Shown here piece by piece: positions 23,965-33,557 of a stretch of DNA of 64,000 nucleotides. The DNA is from an uncultured Lachnospiraceae bacterium (GTDB taxonomy: Bacteria > Bacillota > Clostridia > Lachnospirales > Lachnospiraceae), in contig CAMEDC010000001.1 in NCBI GenBank assembly GCA_945913255.1, positions 124,001-188,000 of the forward strand, in the 5' to 3' direction. The notes beneath the pieces are model-generated. The model was not told the origin of the DNA, made no database searches, and saw only the letters and a program-made list of their open reading frames with translations. Made by a program: the position numbers and the translations under genes. The stretch's first letter is position 1. Each line of letters starts with the position of its first letter.

Positions 23965-26196
23965 CTACTCTTCCCCTCCGCGCAACTCCTTGGGACTGAC
24001 TCCCTTCACACGCTTGAAAGCACGCCGGAAAGACTGTACACTGTTATACCCTACCGTCTCTGCCACATCATTCACGGTAAGTTTCTTGTCCTGGAGCAGT
24101 TCACATGCCTTCTCAATGCGCAGTGTTTCCAGATAATCCGCAAAATTCCCGCCGGATTGCTCCTTGAACACGGTGGAAAGATAACTCTCGGACACACGGA
24201 ATTCCCCTCCGACTCTGGAAAGTCCCATGTCGGATTCACAGTAGTGTGCCCGTATGTACTCCTTTATTTCTTCCACAAGCTGTCCTCTCTGCTCCTGTTT
24301 TTTCTCTACATTATCATTGCAAATTTTACGACACAGTTGTCGTAATCTGTGAAAATACTCCTGTTGGGGAATTTCCGGCTGCATCAGTACCTCGTTGAGC
24401 CAGAAGGCTTTTTCACTGAGTTCCTCCTGTTTCCATACCCCTCCGAGGATATCCATAATTTTTCTGTTCAGTTTGATAAACTGGTTTCTCCGAAGATTTC
24501 TGTTGACACAGTTTTCCGTCTCCAGCAGGGCAAGAATATCCTTTGCCTCCTGCCATTGCCCGGAACGCAGGCATTCCTCCAGTTTATCCTCGGCGATGGA
24601 AGGGAAATAATATTCACTGCTGTTTATCAGCTCCGCCCGATAGCCCACTACCGGATTTTCTCTGGTACAGCTTCCAAGGGCTATTTTCGCCTCTTCCATG
24701 GAGCGCCAGATTAAGAGAAGGTTATTACACGTACCGCCGATTCCGCTGCTGATTTCAATCTGACATTCTTCTATCATCCAATCCTTTGTCTCGCGAATGA
24801 GGTCAATGACATCCGCTTCCATATGATCAATGGCAAAAATAGCAATCTCAGAGTTATAATTCTTCTTGTGAAACCAGACATTATTTCTGCACTTTTCCCG
24901 CAGATGGTTTTTCATCAGCTGGGAAAGCACTCGGATTTCATTCATGGTCTGATCATCCACCGTGGAGAAATCATTCTCGGAAAACATCTGGATGTATGCT
25001 GTCTGATAAATCTGATTGTCGATGTCCAGCCCAACCTTTGCAGCCTCTGCCTTCAGCTGAGCCTCCGAACCGAATCCTGCAGTCAGCAGTTCATCAAAGA
25101 AGTGCTTCTGCAGCGAAAACTTATTCTGCTCCGCCTCACGCAGCACATCCTCATGCCGTTTCACGATACCCGACACAGCCGTTCCCAGATTTGCATAACG
25201 CTCCGGTTCCTCTCCTTCTGGCGTTAAGGCCTGCAACGCCTCATCCACAGGCTTTCCTTTTCGTACCGCCTGAATCAGAGAGAGAAAAATACTTCCGATG
25301 ATTGCCGCCAGCATCAGTAGCATGACTGTATTTTTCAGTGCACGCAGTTCAGACAGACTCTCCTTTACCGGTAATGCCAGCACATAATACCAGTGCAGGT
25401 TATCCGACTCCGTTGCAATAATGCTGAGCCCATCTTTCTCCAGGTAGCCTCCCTCCAATTCCTCCGGCGTCAGCTCAGGAAATTCCTCCAGTGTATTTGA
25501 CAGCCAGATTCTCTCTCCGTTTTTGTCCAGAATTTCCACCAGATAGGTTTCCTGGCTCTCCAGATTGTTGATAAACTTCATCTTCTGGAAAATGACATCC
25601 TCGTCAATTCTGAACACAATTACACCCTGCCTCTCTCCAAACATCATCTTGGAAAAAGGAAATACATACTCAAAGCTGTCTCCCATCCTGCGAAACTCGG
25701 GTGCAACCAGTTCCGGATCTGTCATGTTTTTCTGCCACTCTTCATAATCAATTCCCCAATCATTCAGATAAGTTCTGAAAATGGATGGCTTGTAGTAGCT
25801 CTTCTCAAACATGACAAGGTCTGTGTTGCGGAAATAAATATAGGCACTCTTTGATTTCATCAAGTCTATATCCTGATAGTTCAGATAAAGGGTGAAGTCA
25901 TTCAGAGCATCCAAAGCTGTCATAATGTAATTGTCGTCTCCCTTTTTCTTGGATGCCATATCCAGAATATTGGCAGCGTTTGCAACCTGCAGCGCCATAG
26001 TCTCCATATCCACCAACTCGTTTTCGATTACATCGGCACTTCGTTGCAGCATGTTGATATGCGTCACCTTCAGGTTATTTTCCACAATCCGGAAAGCAAC
26101 CTGAAAACCAAAACTCACAATCCCCAGTGGCAGCACCAGCACCAATATATAGGAAACAAGGAACCTGAATACAGAATTCTTAAATACCTTTTTCAT
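23965..26196 (-). CDS. Membrane-anchored AraC-family regulator
   Basis: A 743-residue one-component regulator. A membrane helix at about 11-32 (FLVSYILVLVLPLGIVSFG) and another near 285-305 (NTVMLLMLAAIIGSIFLSL) flank an extracytoplasmic Cache-like sensor domain. A cytoplasmic region of about 330 residues follows, then two AraC helix-turn-helix motifs at about 645-743 (SRVGGEFRVSESYLSTVFKE and VNDVAETVGYNSVQSFRRAF). Such proteins usually sit in sugar ABC-transporter loci of clostridia and activate them on sensing a glycan or its binding protein. Gaps to GH95 (39 bases) and GH43 (20 bases) place it in the same transcript. Confidence 0.9.
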   Translation of the reverse strand: MKKVFKNSVFRFLVSYILVLVLPLGIVSFGFQVAFRIVENNLKVTHINMLQRSADVIENELVDMETMALQVANAANILDMASKKKGDDNYIMTALDALNDFTLYLNYQDIDLMKSKSAYIYFRNTDLVMFEKSYYKPSIFRTYLNDWGIDYEEWQKNMTDPELVAPEFRRMGDSFEYVFPFSKMMFGERQGVIVFRIDEDVIFQKMKFINNLESQETYLVEILDKNGERIWLSNTLEEFPELTPEELEGGYLEKDGLSIIATESDNLHWYYVLALPVKESLSELRALKNTVMLLMLAAIIGSIFLSLIQAVRKGKPVDEALQALTPEGEEPERYANLGTAVSGIVKRHEDVLREAEQNKFSLQKHFFDELLTAGFGSEAQLKAEAAKVGLDIDNQIYQTAYIQMFSENDFSTVDDQTMNEIRVLSQLMKNHLREKCRNNVWFHKKNYNSEIAIFAIDHMEADVIDLIRETKDWMIEECQIEISSGIGGTCNNLLLIWRSMEEAKIALGSCTRENPVVGYRAELINSSEYYFPSIAEDKLEECLRSGQWQEAKDILALLETENCVNRNLRRNQFIKLNRKIMDILGGVWKQEELSEKAFWLNEVLMQPEIPQQEYFHRLRQLCRKICNDNVEKKQEQRGQLVEEIKEYIRAHYCESDMGLSRVGGEFRVSESYLSTVFKEQSGGNFADYLETLRIEKACELLQDKKLTVNDVAETVGYNSVQSFRRAFKRVKGVSPKELRGGEE

Positions 26197-26235
26197 TTAA
26201 CCCTCTCATATTCTCAAACAGCAGTCTTTTTTGAC

Positions 26236-28662
26236 TCAGAACACCACTTCCCTGCTCTCTCCGGTCTTCAGGCAAAGATGTACGCTCTTTTTCTCATATA
26301 TGACGCAAGTGTCATAGTCTGAATCAGCGCGGAAGTCCGCCCGCACAAGCTTCCCATCTTTCCAGCTTAACGATACTTCCGCATTTCCTACCACTCGAAG
26401 CCCTCTGACGGAACCGGCAGCCCAGGCTGTCGGCAACGCCGGCAAAAGAATGACTCTTTCCTCACTGCTCTGTACCAGCATACGGCTCATGGCCGCACAG
26501 GCACCGAAATTTCCGTCAATCTGGAACGGCGGATGCCTGTCAAACAAATTCGGATAGGTGGAAACTTCCAGCATCTTTTTAATATTCTCATAAGCCTTTT
26601 CTCCATCCCAGAGGCTGGCATAATGATTCATAATCCAGGCACGGCTCCATCCCGTATGTCCTCCTCCGCTTAACAGACGATGTTCCAGTGTCTTCCGGGC
26701 TGCTGCAGCCAGTTCCGGCGTGCCGTCCACAGTAATCTGCCCAGCAGGATAGAGTCCGTACAGGTGCGAAATGTGCCGGTGTCCCGGCTCTGCTTCCTCG
26801 TAATCTTCCATCCATTCCATGATACGTCCGCTTTCACTGATCCGGTCAGGCATCAGACGATTTCGACAGTCTGCAATCTCCTGCATCAGTTCCGGAATAC
26901 TGTCCACATCTTCAATCCTGCATCCCTCAGGAACTTCTTCGCCCAGTGCCTTCCACGCTCCGATACAGTCACCAAATAAATCTCTCAAAATCTGGTTGTC
27001 CATGGTTGCACCGATACAGCAGGCGCCTTTTTCCCCGTTCGGCAAAATATAGGTGTTCTCCGGTGAAACTGACGGGCTTGTCACAAGATAACCATCCTTC
27101 TCAATAAGGAAATCCACGAAGAACAGAGCCGCCTCCGCCATCACCGGAAATGCCTTTTTCAAAAACTCTTTGTCCTGTGTGTAGAGATAATGCATCCAAA
27201 GGTGAGTGCATAGCCATGCACCGCCCATGGTCCAGTAGGAACCGGGGTACCAGATATCCTGGGGTGCCGTATCCCCGTGAATATCCGTGTTGTGATGAGC
27301 GACAAATCCACGGCAGCCATACATCTGTCTGGCGGTATATCTTCCGTTTTTCTGCACCTTTTCCAACAGCTCAAACAGCGGCAGGTGACAATCGGACAAA
27401 TTACAGCTCTCCACATGCCAGTAGTTCATCTCCGTGTTGATATTAATGGTATATTTGCTGTCCCAGGAAGGGAAGAAATCCTTGTTCCACAGTCCCTGTA
27501 GCGTGGTGGGCAAACCGCCCTCTCTGCTTGCTGCAATCGTCAGATACCTTCCGAAATCAAACAGCAGCTTGCTTAATCCCGTATCTGCCTTTCCTGCCTT
27601 TGCATCACACAGGCGTTCATCCGTGGGCAGCTTATCATATTGCTCCATGCCTTCCAGTTGGAACTCAAACCTATCATACAAACTGCGGTAATCCCGGATA
27701 TGTTCCTCCCGAAGCTGTTCATAGGAAACATCCATCACACGCGCAAACCGCTCCGAGAGTTTTTTCTCCAAGAAAGCCTGTAAGGCAGCCTGATACCGGT
27801 ATTCCTGCTTTTCCGTTTCCGACAGTTCCTCCGTCAGACCGTCTCTCAGGGAGTGTTCCTCCTGCAGATAATTCCTGACCCAGGTATCTTTTTCTGCACC
27901 CGTGTAGTGATACGTGGTATCTGCCGTGAAATACAGGATAACTTCCTTGGCATCCTCCACTTTCAGACACTCTCCCACTGTGCGGACTCTTCCTCCGACT
28001 GCCTTTGCTCTCAGTTCCATGGCAAATTCGTAGCCGCCTCTACCCAGATTTCCGTAGAGCAGAATGCCGTTTTCTCCGGTTTTTTTCACGCCGTCAAACC
28101 ATTTACCACGACGCAGTCTGGCTGTAAAATTTACCGTTCCTGCTTCCTCTGCTACAAATCGCATGAGGATACAGTCCGCCGGATGAGAGGCAAAATATTC
28201 TCTTTGATACCCGGCATCTCCCCACTGAAAGGAGGTAGCTGCCACAGCATTATCCAAGTCAAGGCTTCTCACATAATGCTCCGTCCGTTCAGGCTCTTCC
28301 ACCTTTTTGACACTCCAGTTTTTTCTGTCAGAAGCACTGCCAAGCCCGTCGAACGTTATCTGAATTTCTCCCAGCGTCTGATAGGAGTGCATGCTTTCCG
28401 GACAGCCGGACATGGCAATGTCCATCAATTGTTCCGCTTTCCGGATTTCCCCTTTTTCCAAATATTCTCTGATAAGAGGCAGGTTTTCTTTCATATCGGG
28501 GTTATGCCTGTTCACAGCTCCCCCGAACCACATGCTCTCCTCATTGACCTGAATCAGTTCTCTGTCCACACCGCCATATACCATGGCGCCCAGCCTTCCG
28601 TTGCCGATGGGAAGCGCCTCTTCCCATTCTGCCGCCGGCTGCTTATACCACAATCTGCTCAT
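26236..28662 (-). CDS. GH95 family alpha-L-fucosidase-like glycoside hydrolase
   Basis: An 808-residue enzyme with the GH95 layout: an N-terminal beta-sandwich (MSRLWYKQPAAEWEEALPIG, NGRLGAMVYGGVDRELIQVNE), an (alpha/alpha)6 barrel with NINTEMNYWHVESCNLSD holding the catalytic asparagines, and a late DGNFGACAAMSRMLVQS holding the general-base aspartate. GH95 members cleave alpha-1,2-L-fucosyl or alpha-L-galactosyl linkages by inversion. There is no signal peptide, so hydrolysis is probably cytoplasmic after import by the adjacent transporter. Targets could be fucosylated host glycans or xyloglucan side chains; the GH43 partner favours a plant polysaccharide, though this is inferred. Confidence 0.92.
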   Translation of the reverse strand: MSRLWYKQPAAEWEEALPIGNGRLGAMVYGGVDRELIQVNEESMWFGGAVNRHNPDMKENLPLIREYLEKGEIRKAEQLMDIAMSGCPESMHSYQTLGEIQITFDGLGSASDRKNWSVKKVEEPERTEHYVRSLDLDNAVAATSFQWGDAGYQREYFASHPADCILMRFVAEEAGTVNFTARLRRGKWFDGVKKTGENGILLYGNLGRGGYEFAMELRAKAVGGRVRTVGECLKVEDAKEVILYFTADTTYHYTGAEKDTWVRNYLQEEHSLRDGLTEELSETEKQEYRYQAALQAFLEKKLSERFARVMDVSYEQLREEHIRDYRSLYDRFEFQLEGMEQYDKLPTDERLCDAKAGKADTGLSKLLFDFGRYLTIAASREGGLPTTLQGLWNKDFFPSWDSKYTININTEMNYWHVESCNLSDCHLPLFELLEKVQKNGRYTARQMYGCRGFVAHHNTDIHGDTAPQDIWYPGSYWTMGGAWLCTHLWMHYLYTQDKEFLKKAFPVMAEAALFFVDFLIEKDGYLVTSPSVSPENTYILPNGEKGACCIGATMDNQILRDLFGDCIGAWKALGEEVPEGCRIEDVDSIPELMQEIADCRNRLMPDRISESGRIMEWMEDYEEAEPGHRHISHLYGLYPAGQITVDGTPELAAAARKTLEHRLLSGGGHTGWSRAWIMNHYASLWDGEKAYENIKKMLEVSTYPNLFDRHPPFQIDGNFGACAAMSRMLVQSSEERVILLPALPTAWAAGSVRGLRVVGNAEVSLSWKDGKLVRADFRADSDYDTCVIYEKKSVHLCLKTGESREVVF

Positions 28663-28830
28663 ACGAACTCTTACCCCGTTTCATCTTTTTTGTATCTCTT
28701 TCATGATACACTTTTTAGTATAGCATACCTGTCCGTTCAAAGGAAACTATTTCCAGAACGCAGGAAATTCCCTGAGATATAATCCCAGGGAACACCCGTA
28801 TTTATTTTAGCTTTTTCAAGCATAGGAGGC

Positions 28831-30342
28831 TTAGTTGCCGTTCAGTTCTTTCAGAACCTGTTCTACATTCAGTTCCTCAGCCACTTCCTTATATGCAGCC
28901 ACACCGTCTTCCACAGTCATCTCGCCCATCACAACCTTAGCGAGAATATCTGCTTTCTCCAGTTCAAGGTCGGAAGTAATCTTGTTCAATGTATTGGATA
29001 CAGGAGTAACTGCTACCTGCTGTGCTGCTGCATCCGTGATTGCCAGAGACTTCTTCACTGCATCGGAAGTCTCAGTGTTCTTGTCTGTTACCTCCAGAGG
29101 AGAAATAGCAAGCCAGGGGGTAATCCAAACGCTGACAGTTACTGCCGAAGGATCAGCCAGGTTGGGCAGAGGCTTTACATTGTTGCCATCCTGTTCCCAA
29201 TGAACGCCTTCCACACCGCTCTGGAACAGAACCTGTCCCTCACCGCCGTCATGCATATACTCAATGAAGTATTTGAAAATCTGCTCTGCCTTCTCATCGC
29301 TTACCTTGGAGGAAATGCACAAACCGCCAAGAGTTGCAAACAGATAATCAGCCTCTGCGATGGGCTCGATAGCCAAAGCAACTGCACCTTCGTTGTTTGC
29401 CTCAAGTCTCTCCTGCAAGGTGCCACCCCACTTACCGGACCAGTAGTTGAATACACCGACCTTACCTTCATACCATGCGTCACGGCAGGTAGAAGTGGTG
29501 TTGGTAATAATTTCCATGTCAAGCAGGCCTTCTTTGTAAGCGTCCTGCATTCTCTGCATTGCCTCTGCCATGTTGTCCTGAGCAAAACCGTCAATCCATT
29601 CGCCGTTAACCTTAGTGAAGCCATAGTGAGCTCCCTGATAGAATTCCGGAAGATTCATCTCACTCTTTACGCCGGGAGCAGTCAGACCGATTTCACACTC
29701 AGGAATCTCTGCCTTAAAGCGGCGAATCATGTCAAGGAACTCATCATAATTGGTAGGAGGCTGCATGCCCAGTTTCTCCAGCCAGTCACCACGTACATAG
29801 GTTACAGCTGCAGAAGGCATTTCCTTCGGGATAGCATAAATCTTTCCGTCGATGGAAATCGCTTCCCAGATTGCCGGATCAACCTTATCATACAAATCAG
29901 ATGCCTTCAGAAGATCTGTCAAATCATAGATAGCGCCTTGAGAAGCGTACAGTGCCAGATTTGCTCCGTTTAAGTCAAATACCTCGGGAACTTCATCGGA
30001 AGCAAAAGCAAGCTTCAACTTATCATAATACTCGTTGTTCGGAATAAACTGATGGTCGAGGTGAATTCCGGTCTTTTCCTCAAATTCCGCAAACCACTGC
30101 TCGGAACCGTTCTCTTCATTCAGTCCGTCATGTGTCCACCAGGAAATCGTGTCGGGCTTCTCCACCGTTTTCTCCACGGGAGCCTCACTGCTCGCTGCGG
30201 GAGCTGCCTCGGAAGAAGCTGCTGCGGAAGAACTTGCAGGGGTGCTGTTTCCGGCATCCTCAGATCCGCATGCTGCGGTACCCATTGCCATAGCAGAAGC
30301 AAGTGCGACTGCCAGCAATTTCTTTGTTACTTTGTTTTTCAT
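28831..30342 (-). CDS. Extracellular solute-binding lipoprotein of a sugar ABC transporter
   Basis: A 503-residue family-1 solute-binding protein. The signal peptide LLAVALASAMAMGTAAC ends in a lipobox whose cysteine is near residue 25, followed by a Ser/Ala/Glu-rich spacer. The mature part has the usual periplasmic-binding pattern (TISWWTHDGLNEENGSEQWF, FDLNGANLALYASQGAIYDL). It lies 23 bases after the second permease gene, so it delivers substrate to LplB/LplC. A weak stem TTCCCTG/CAGGGAA (28768-28792) in the gap to GH95 may adjust expression between transporter and enzymes. Confidence 0.92.
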   Translation of the reverse strand: MKNKVTKKLLAVALASAMAMGTAACGSEDAGNSTPASSSAAASSEAAPAASSEAPVEKTVEKPDTISWWTHDGLNEENGSEQWFAEFEEKTGIHLDHQFIPNNEYYDKLKLAFASDEVPEVFDLNGANLALYASQGAIYDLTDLLKASDLYDKVDPAIWEAISIDGKIYAIPKEMPSAAVTYVRGDWLEKLGMQPPTNYDEFLDMIRRFKAEIPECEIGLTAPGVKSEMNLPEFYQGAHYGFTKVNGEWIDGFAQDNMAEAMQRMQDAYKEGLLDMEIITNTTSTCRDAWYEGKVGVFNYWSGKWGGTLQERLEANNEGAVALAIEPIAEADYLFATLGGLCISSKVSDEKAEQIFKYFIEYMHDGGEGQVLFQSGVEGVHWEQDGNNVKPLPNLADPSAVTVSVWITPWLAISPLEVTDKNTETSDAVKKSLAITDAAAQQVAVTPVSNTLNKITSDLELEKADILAKVVMGEMTVEDGVAAYKEVAEELNVEQVLKELNGN

Positions 30343-30365
30343 ATTAACCCTCCTTATTTTATATC

Positions 30366-31229
30366 TTAACCCTTTACTGCACCTACTGTCACGCCTTTGG
30401 TGAAGTATTTCTGCACAAAGGGATAGATAACGAGAAATGGAAATACAACAACTACTACAACTGCACTTTTCAACATATCATCCGATGCGGAGATGGCTGT
30501 TCCCGCCAGTGCATCCTGCAGAATCAGCTCCCTCACCTTCACCTGGAAGTTCATCTTGCTGTTATCCTGCATATACAGAATGAAAGGCATATATTCGTTC
30601 CAGGTTCCCACTGCAATAAATAAACCGATGGATGCAAGCGCCGGCTTTGAAAGCGGTAATACAATTCTCCAGAAAATACCGAGCGGCGTACAGCCGTCCA
30701 GTTCCGCTGCCTCGTACAGGGTACCGGGAATGCTTTCAAAAAAGCTTCGCATCAATACCATATTGTAGGTACTTAAGCCTGCGGGAAGAATGATTACCAG
30801 CAGATTATTCATCAACCCCAGATTCTTGATATTCAGGTATGCTGGAATCATACCGCCGCTGAACAGCATGGTAAACATGATATAGCCAATCATCAGTCCT
30901 CTTCCGGGTATCTCCTTCTGCAGGATGACATACGCCGCAAGGGTTGTCATCAAAAGGCCTACTACCGTAGCTGCCGCCGTGGTATATACAGACACCAGAA
31001 ACGGCTGATATAGGGATTTCTTTGTCAAAATGGTCTTGTACGCGTAAAGACTGATCTGCTTGGGCCAGAGTCTGATTCCTACCGAAGTAGGATCCAGGGA
31101 ATCTACGATAACCTTCCAAAGAGGAATAATCATTATCAGCATCAAAAAGCAGAGGAAAATGGTATTACAAATAACGAAGACGGTTCTTCCGCGTCTGCCC
31201 TTTTCAAAGGACAATTTTTCCTTCATCAT
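30366..31229 (-). CDS. Carbohydrate ABC transporter permease, LplC/YtcP type
   Basis: A 287-residue permease with six membrane helices. The inner-membrane EAA motif, which contacts the ATPase, reads YEAAELDGCTPLGIFWRIVL (about 177-196). This class pairs with LplB-like partners and takes up complex oligosaccharides. The first four bases overlap the end of the LplB-like gene. No ATPase is encoded nearby; in Firmicutes such systems usually share one MsmX-type ATPase encoded elsewhere. Confidence 0.9.
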   Translation of the reverse strand: MMKEKLSFEKGRRGRTVFVICNTIFLCFLMLIMIIPLWKVIVDSLDPTSVGIRLWPKQISLYAYKTILTKKSLYQPFLVSVYTTAAATVVGLLMTTLAAYVILQKEIPGRGLMIGYIMFTMLFSGGMIPAYLNIKNLGLMNNLLVIILPAGLSTYNMVLMRSFFESIPGTLYEAAELDGCTPLGIFWRIVLPLSKPALASIGLFIAVGTWNEYMPFILYMQDNSKMNFQVKVRELILQDALAGTAISASDDMLKSAVVVVVVFPFLVIYPFVQKYFTKGVTVGAVKG

Positions 31230-32173
31230 CCTAAAATTCCCTCCCCCTTGATTTTTTTACTCAGCTTGTTCGCAACAGTAATCAGGACAAGAGAGATAAC
31301 CGATTTAAACAGACCGGCTGCTGTTGATACACCGTAATCGGCGCTTGTGATACCTAAACGGTATACATAGGTTCCGATAACATCCGAAGACTTAATAACG
31401 CTGTCATTCTGCAATACGAAAACAGAATCAAACAGGTTCAGAACCTTTGCCAGATTCAGAATAAATACTGTCAGGATAGTCACGCTGATGGCAGGAATGG
31501 AAATATACCATACTCTCTGCATGTGGCCAGCGCCATCGATGGTCGCTGCCTCGTACATCTCCTGATCCACACCGGCCAGAGCCGCTATGTAGATGATGGT
31601 TCCCCAACCTGTTTCCTTCCAGAGATTTAACAGATAGAAGACAACTCTCCACCAATTATCGCTCGCCAGGAAGTAAATCGGTTCATGTCCGAATGATGTG
31701 ATAATTGCGTTCACCATACCTGACTGAGGTGACAGGAACAAGGTAAAGATAGAAGCTACAACTACCCATGAAATAAAGTGGGGAATGTAGACAATCGTCT
31801 GTGTCACCTTGCGGAAAACAACGCTTCTTACTTCATCAATCAACAGTGCCAGACCAACGCTGAATACCATACCGAGCACCAGTTTGATTAAACTGAGTTC
31901 TATTGTATTTCTGAAGGCCTGCCAGAATCGTTTACTGGAAAACAGATACTGGAAGTTTGCCCAGCCTACCCAGGTTGGTTCCTTAAACGGTGTGTAGTCT
32001 GTAAAGGCATACTTGATACCGTACATAGGAAAATAATGGAACACCAGCAAGGAAAGAAATACGGGAAGAAACATCAGGTAAAACCATCTGTAATGGTATA
32101 TGGCTATCATTTTTTCCCGAAAGGTTTTCTTGGGTGCCCGATAAACATTTTTCGATTTTTTTGAGAACTTCAT
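31226..32173 (-). CDS. Carbohydrate ABC transporter permease, LplB/YteP type
   Basis: A 315-residue permease with six membrane helices. ATG at 32173 (MKFSKKSKNVYR) is preferred because AAGGAGG lies nine bases upstream; a TTG three codons earlier abuts that site. The EAA motif is YEAATIDGAGHMQRVWYISI. The motif KYAFTDYTPFKEP in the early periplasmic loop is typical of LplB proteins. It is the first gene of the carbohydrate operon and is preceded by a repeat-rich regulatory region. Confidence 0.9.
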   Translation of the reverse strand: MKFSKKSKNVYRAPKKTFREKMIAIYHYRWFYLMFLPVFLSLLVFHYFPMYGIKYAFTDYTPFKEPTWVGWANFQYLFSSKRFWQAFRNTIELSLIKLVLGMVFSVGLALLIDEVRSVVFRKVTQTIVYIPHFISWVVVASIFTLFLSPQSGMVNAIITSFGHEPIYFLASDNWWRVVFYLLNLWKETGWGTIIYIAALAGVDQEMYEAATIDGAGHMQRVWYISIPAISVTILTVFILNLAKVLNLFDSVFVLQNDSVIKSSDVIGTYVYRLGITSADYGVSTAAGLFKSVISLVLITVANKLSKKIKGEGILG

Positions 32174-32215
32174 GTGCCCCAACCTCCTTCTGGCGTAACC
32201 TTAGCATGAAAAAAG

Positions 32216-32310
32216 CCCTCACAACAAGATACAATTCTTCCCCCGAAAAATTTGTGCGGTACAAATCTTTCTAAGGAACAATTTTTCAAGTGTGAGGGTA
32301 CAATTTTTAA
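32216..32310 (-). promoter_or_regulatory. Repeat-rich control region of the carbohydrate operon
   Basis: CCCTCACA (32216-32223) and TGTGAGGG (32291-32298) are inverted copies about 67 bases apart; on the minus strand the proximal arm runs into GCTTTTTTC. Between and beside them, related ACAAwTyTT words occur at 32231, 32261, 32278 and 32300. These could be direct half-sites for the AraC-family regulator of the operon. Confidence 0.4.
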
Positions 32311-32337
32311 AAACGTGGTAAAATAGCGTAAAATCTG

Positions 32338-32670
32338 CTAGTTTCGCCTCTCGCTGACAAAAATGCTGACACAGGACTTGATAAAATCCTCCTCCAGGAC
32401 ATACTCTGCTTCCTCATGAGAAATATGCTCCGGTTCTGCCGATAACTCCTGCTCCGTACGATTCTCCTCTGACCCTACATTTCCCCCTGTCCATTCCTCA
32501 CTTCCGAAATGTTCAATATCCACCCCACCGGACATGGGAACCGCCATATCCGACAGATTCCTTACACTGTCCCCATCTTCTTTCCCGCAGCCGCCCAGAA
32601 ACAGCAAAAACGCTGCCAGCAGAAGAATAATCTGTGTCCTTTTCATTCTTTCGATTGTAATCTGTTCCAT
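32338..32670 (-). CDS. Small lipoprotein of unknown function
   Basis: A 110-residue protein whose signal peptide (IILLLAAFLLFLGGCG) ends in a lipobox. The mature part is short, acidic and low in complexity (EEWTGGNVGSEENRTEQELS), ending with EEDFIKSCVSIFVSERRN. ATG at 32670 follows a G-rich site; ATG at 32646 is an alternative. It may be the remnant of a larger lipoprotein or a true small surface protein. It lies upstream of the carbohydrate operon in the same direction, separated by the repeat-rich region. Confidence 0.55.
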   Translation of the reverse strand: MEQITIERMKRTQIILLLAAFLLFLGGCGKEDGDSVRNLSDMAVPMSGGVDIEHFGSEEWTGGNVGSEENRTEQELSAEPEHISHEEAEYVLEEDFIKSCVSIFVSERRN

Positions 32671-32872
32671 AAATACCCCCGCCTTCCTGCACCGTCTTTC
32701 CCCCGGTGCTTTGTCTGATGAGGCAAGTATATTCGCTAATTATGCCGTTTTCAATGGGTTCCGGCCAACCTTAACCTTTGCTTTCGGGAAATTAAGAGAG
32801 TGTTCAAACCTCTTAAGAATTTGAAATATCATCTTCAGAAATTGTTAAAATTTCAGAGGGTAATATATCTTT

Positions 32873-33366
32873 ATGAAACGTAAAAATTTGTCTGCTGCAA
32901 TAAAGTGGACGTGGTACTGAAAGCAGACGGTACTGTGGTAGTTACGGGGGCGAATGGCTATAACCTAATCAATGTATCCGACTGGAAAAACATTGTAGCC
33001 GTGTCCGCAGGTAAGGATCACATTGTTGGGTTGAAAGCAGACGGCACCGTGGTAGCTACAGGGCGTAATAATTCCGGCGAATGCAATGTATCCGATTGGA
33101 AGAACATCGTGGCTGTGTATGCAGGTCCTGGTCGCACCTATGCACTGAAAGCGGACGGAAGTGTAATATGTTCAAATAGTGAAGGCGTCTACGCCGACCA
33201 TGTCGTGGCTATGGCTACGAATAAATCGTTTGACCGCGTTTTGATTCTCCATGAAGATGGTACTGTAACTGTAAAAACGATGTATGTACAAAATAATAAT
33301 TATGTATATGAGGAGCGCCCACTCTTTGATTACGAGCTAAACTCTTTGATTCACTGGATTCATTGA
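32873..33366 (+). pseudogene. Frameshifted, truncated RCC1-repeat protein
   Basis: From about 32905 the frame carries RCC1/BNR-like repeats: VVLKADGTVVVTG, then HIVGLKADGTVVATGRNNSG and TYALKADGSVICS, separated by NVSDWKNIVAV units of a beta-propeller. An RCC1 propeller normally needs seven blades; three are left. The only good start, ATG at 32873 after GAGGG (MKRKNLSAAIKW), is in another frame that ends after 15 codons. The gene thus appears to have lost most of its first half together with a frameshift. The listed GTG at 32905 has no ribosome site. Confidence 0.6.
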
Positions 33367-33476
33367 TAGATATGAAAGAGTGGCTAGTTCAACAGAGAGG
33401 CTGAAACTCCCCCGTAAAGTGAGCCTTTCATTCTCAAGAGCCTGTTCTCAGGCTTGCGGAAATAGAAGTGCATATC

Positions 33477-33520
33477 AAAAGCCCTGAAAGTACCGGAGAA
33501 CAGTACTTTCAGGGCTTTTT
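33477..33520. terminator. Bidirectional terminator downstream of aldolase
   Basis: A 17-bp perfect stem (33477-33493 with 33503-33519) is flanked by AAAA and TTTT runs. It closes the aldolase gene on the minus strand and any transcript of the RCC1 remnant on the plus strand. Confidence 0.85.
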
Positions 33521-33557
33521 GAAAACTTTTCATTTTGTTAGGCACTTATCGCATCAA

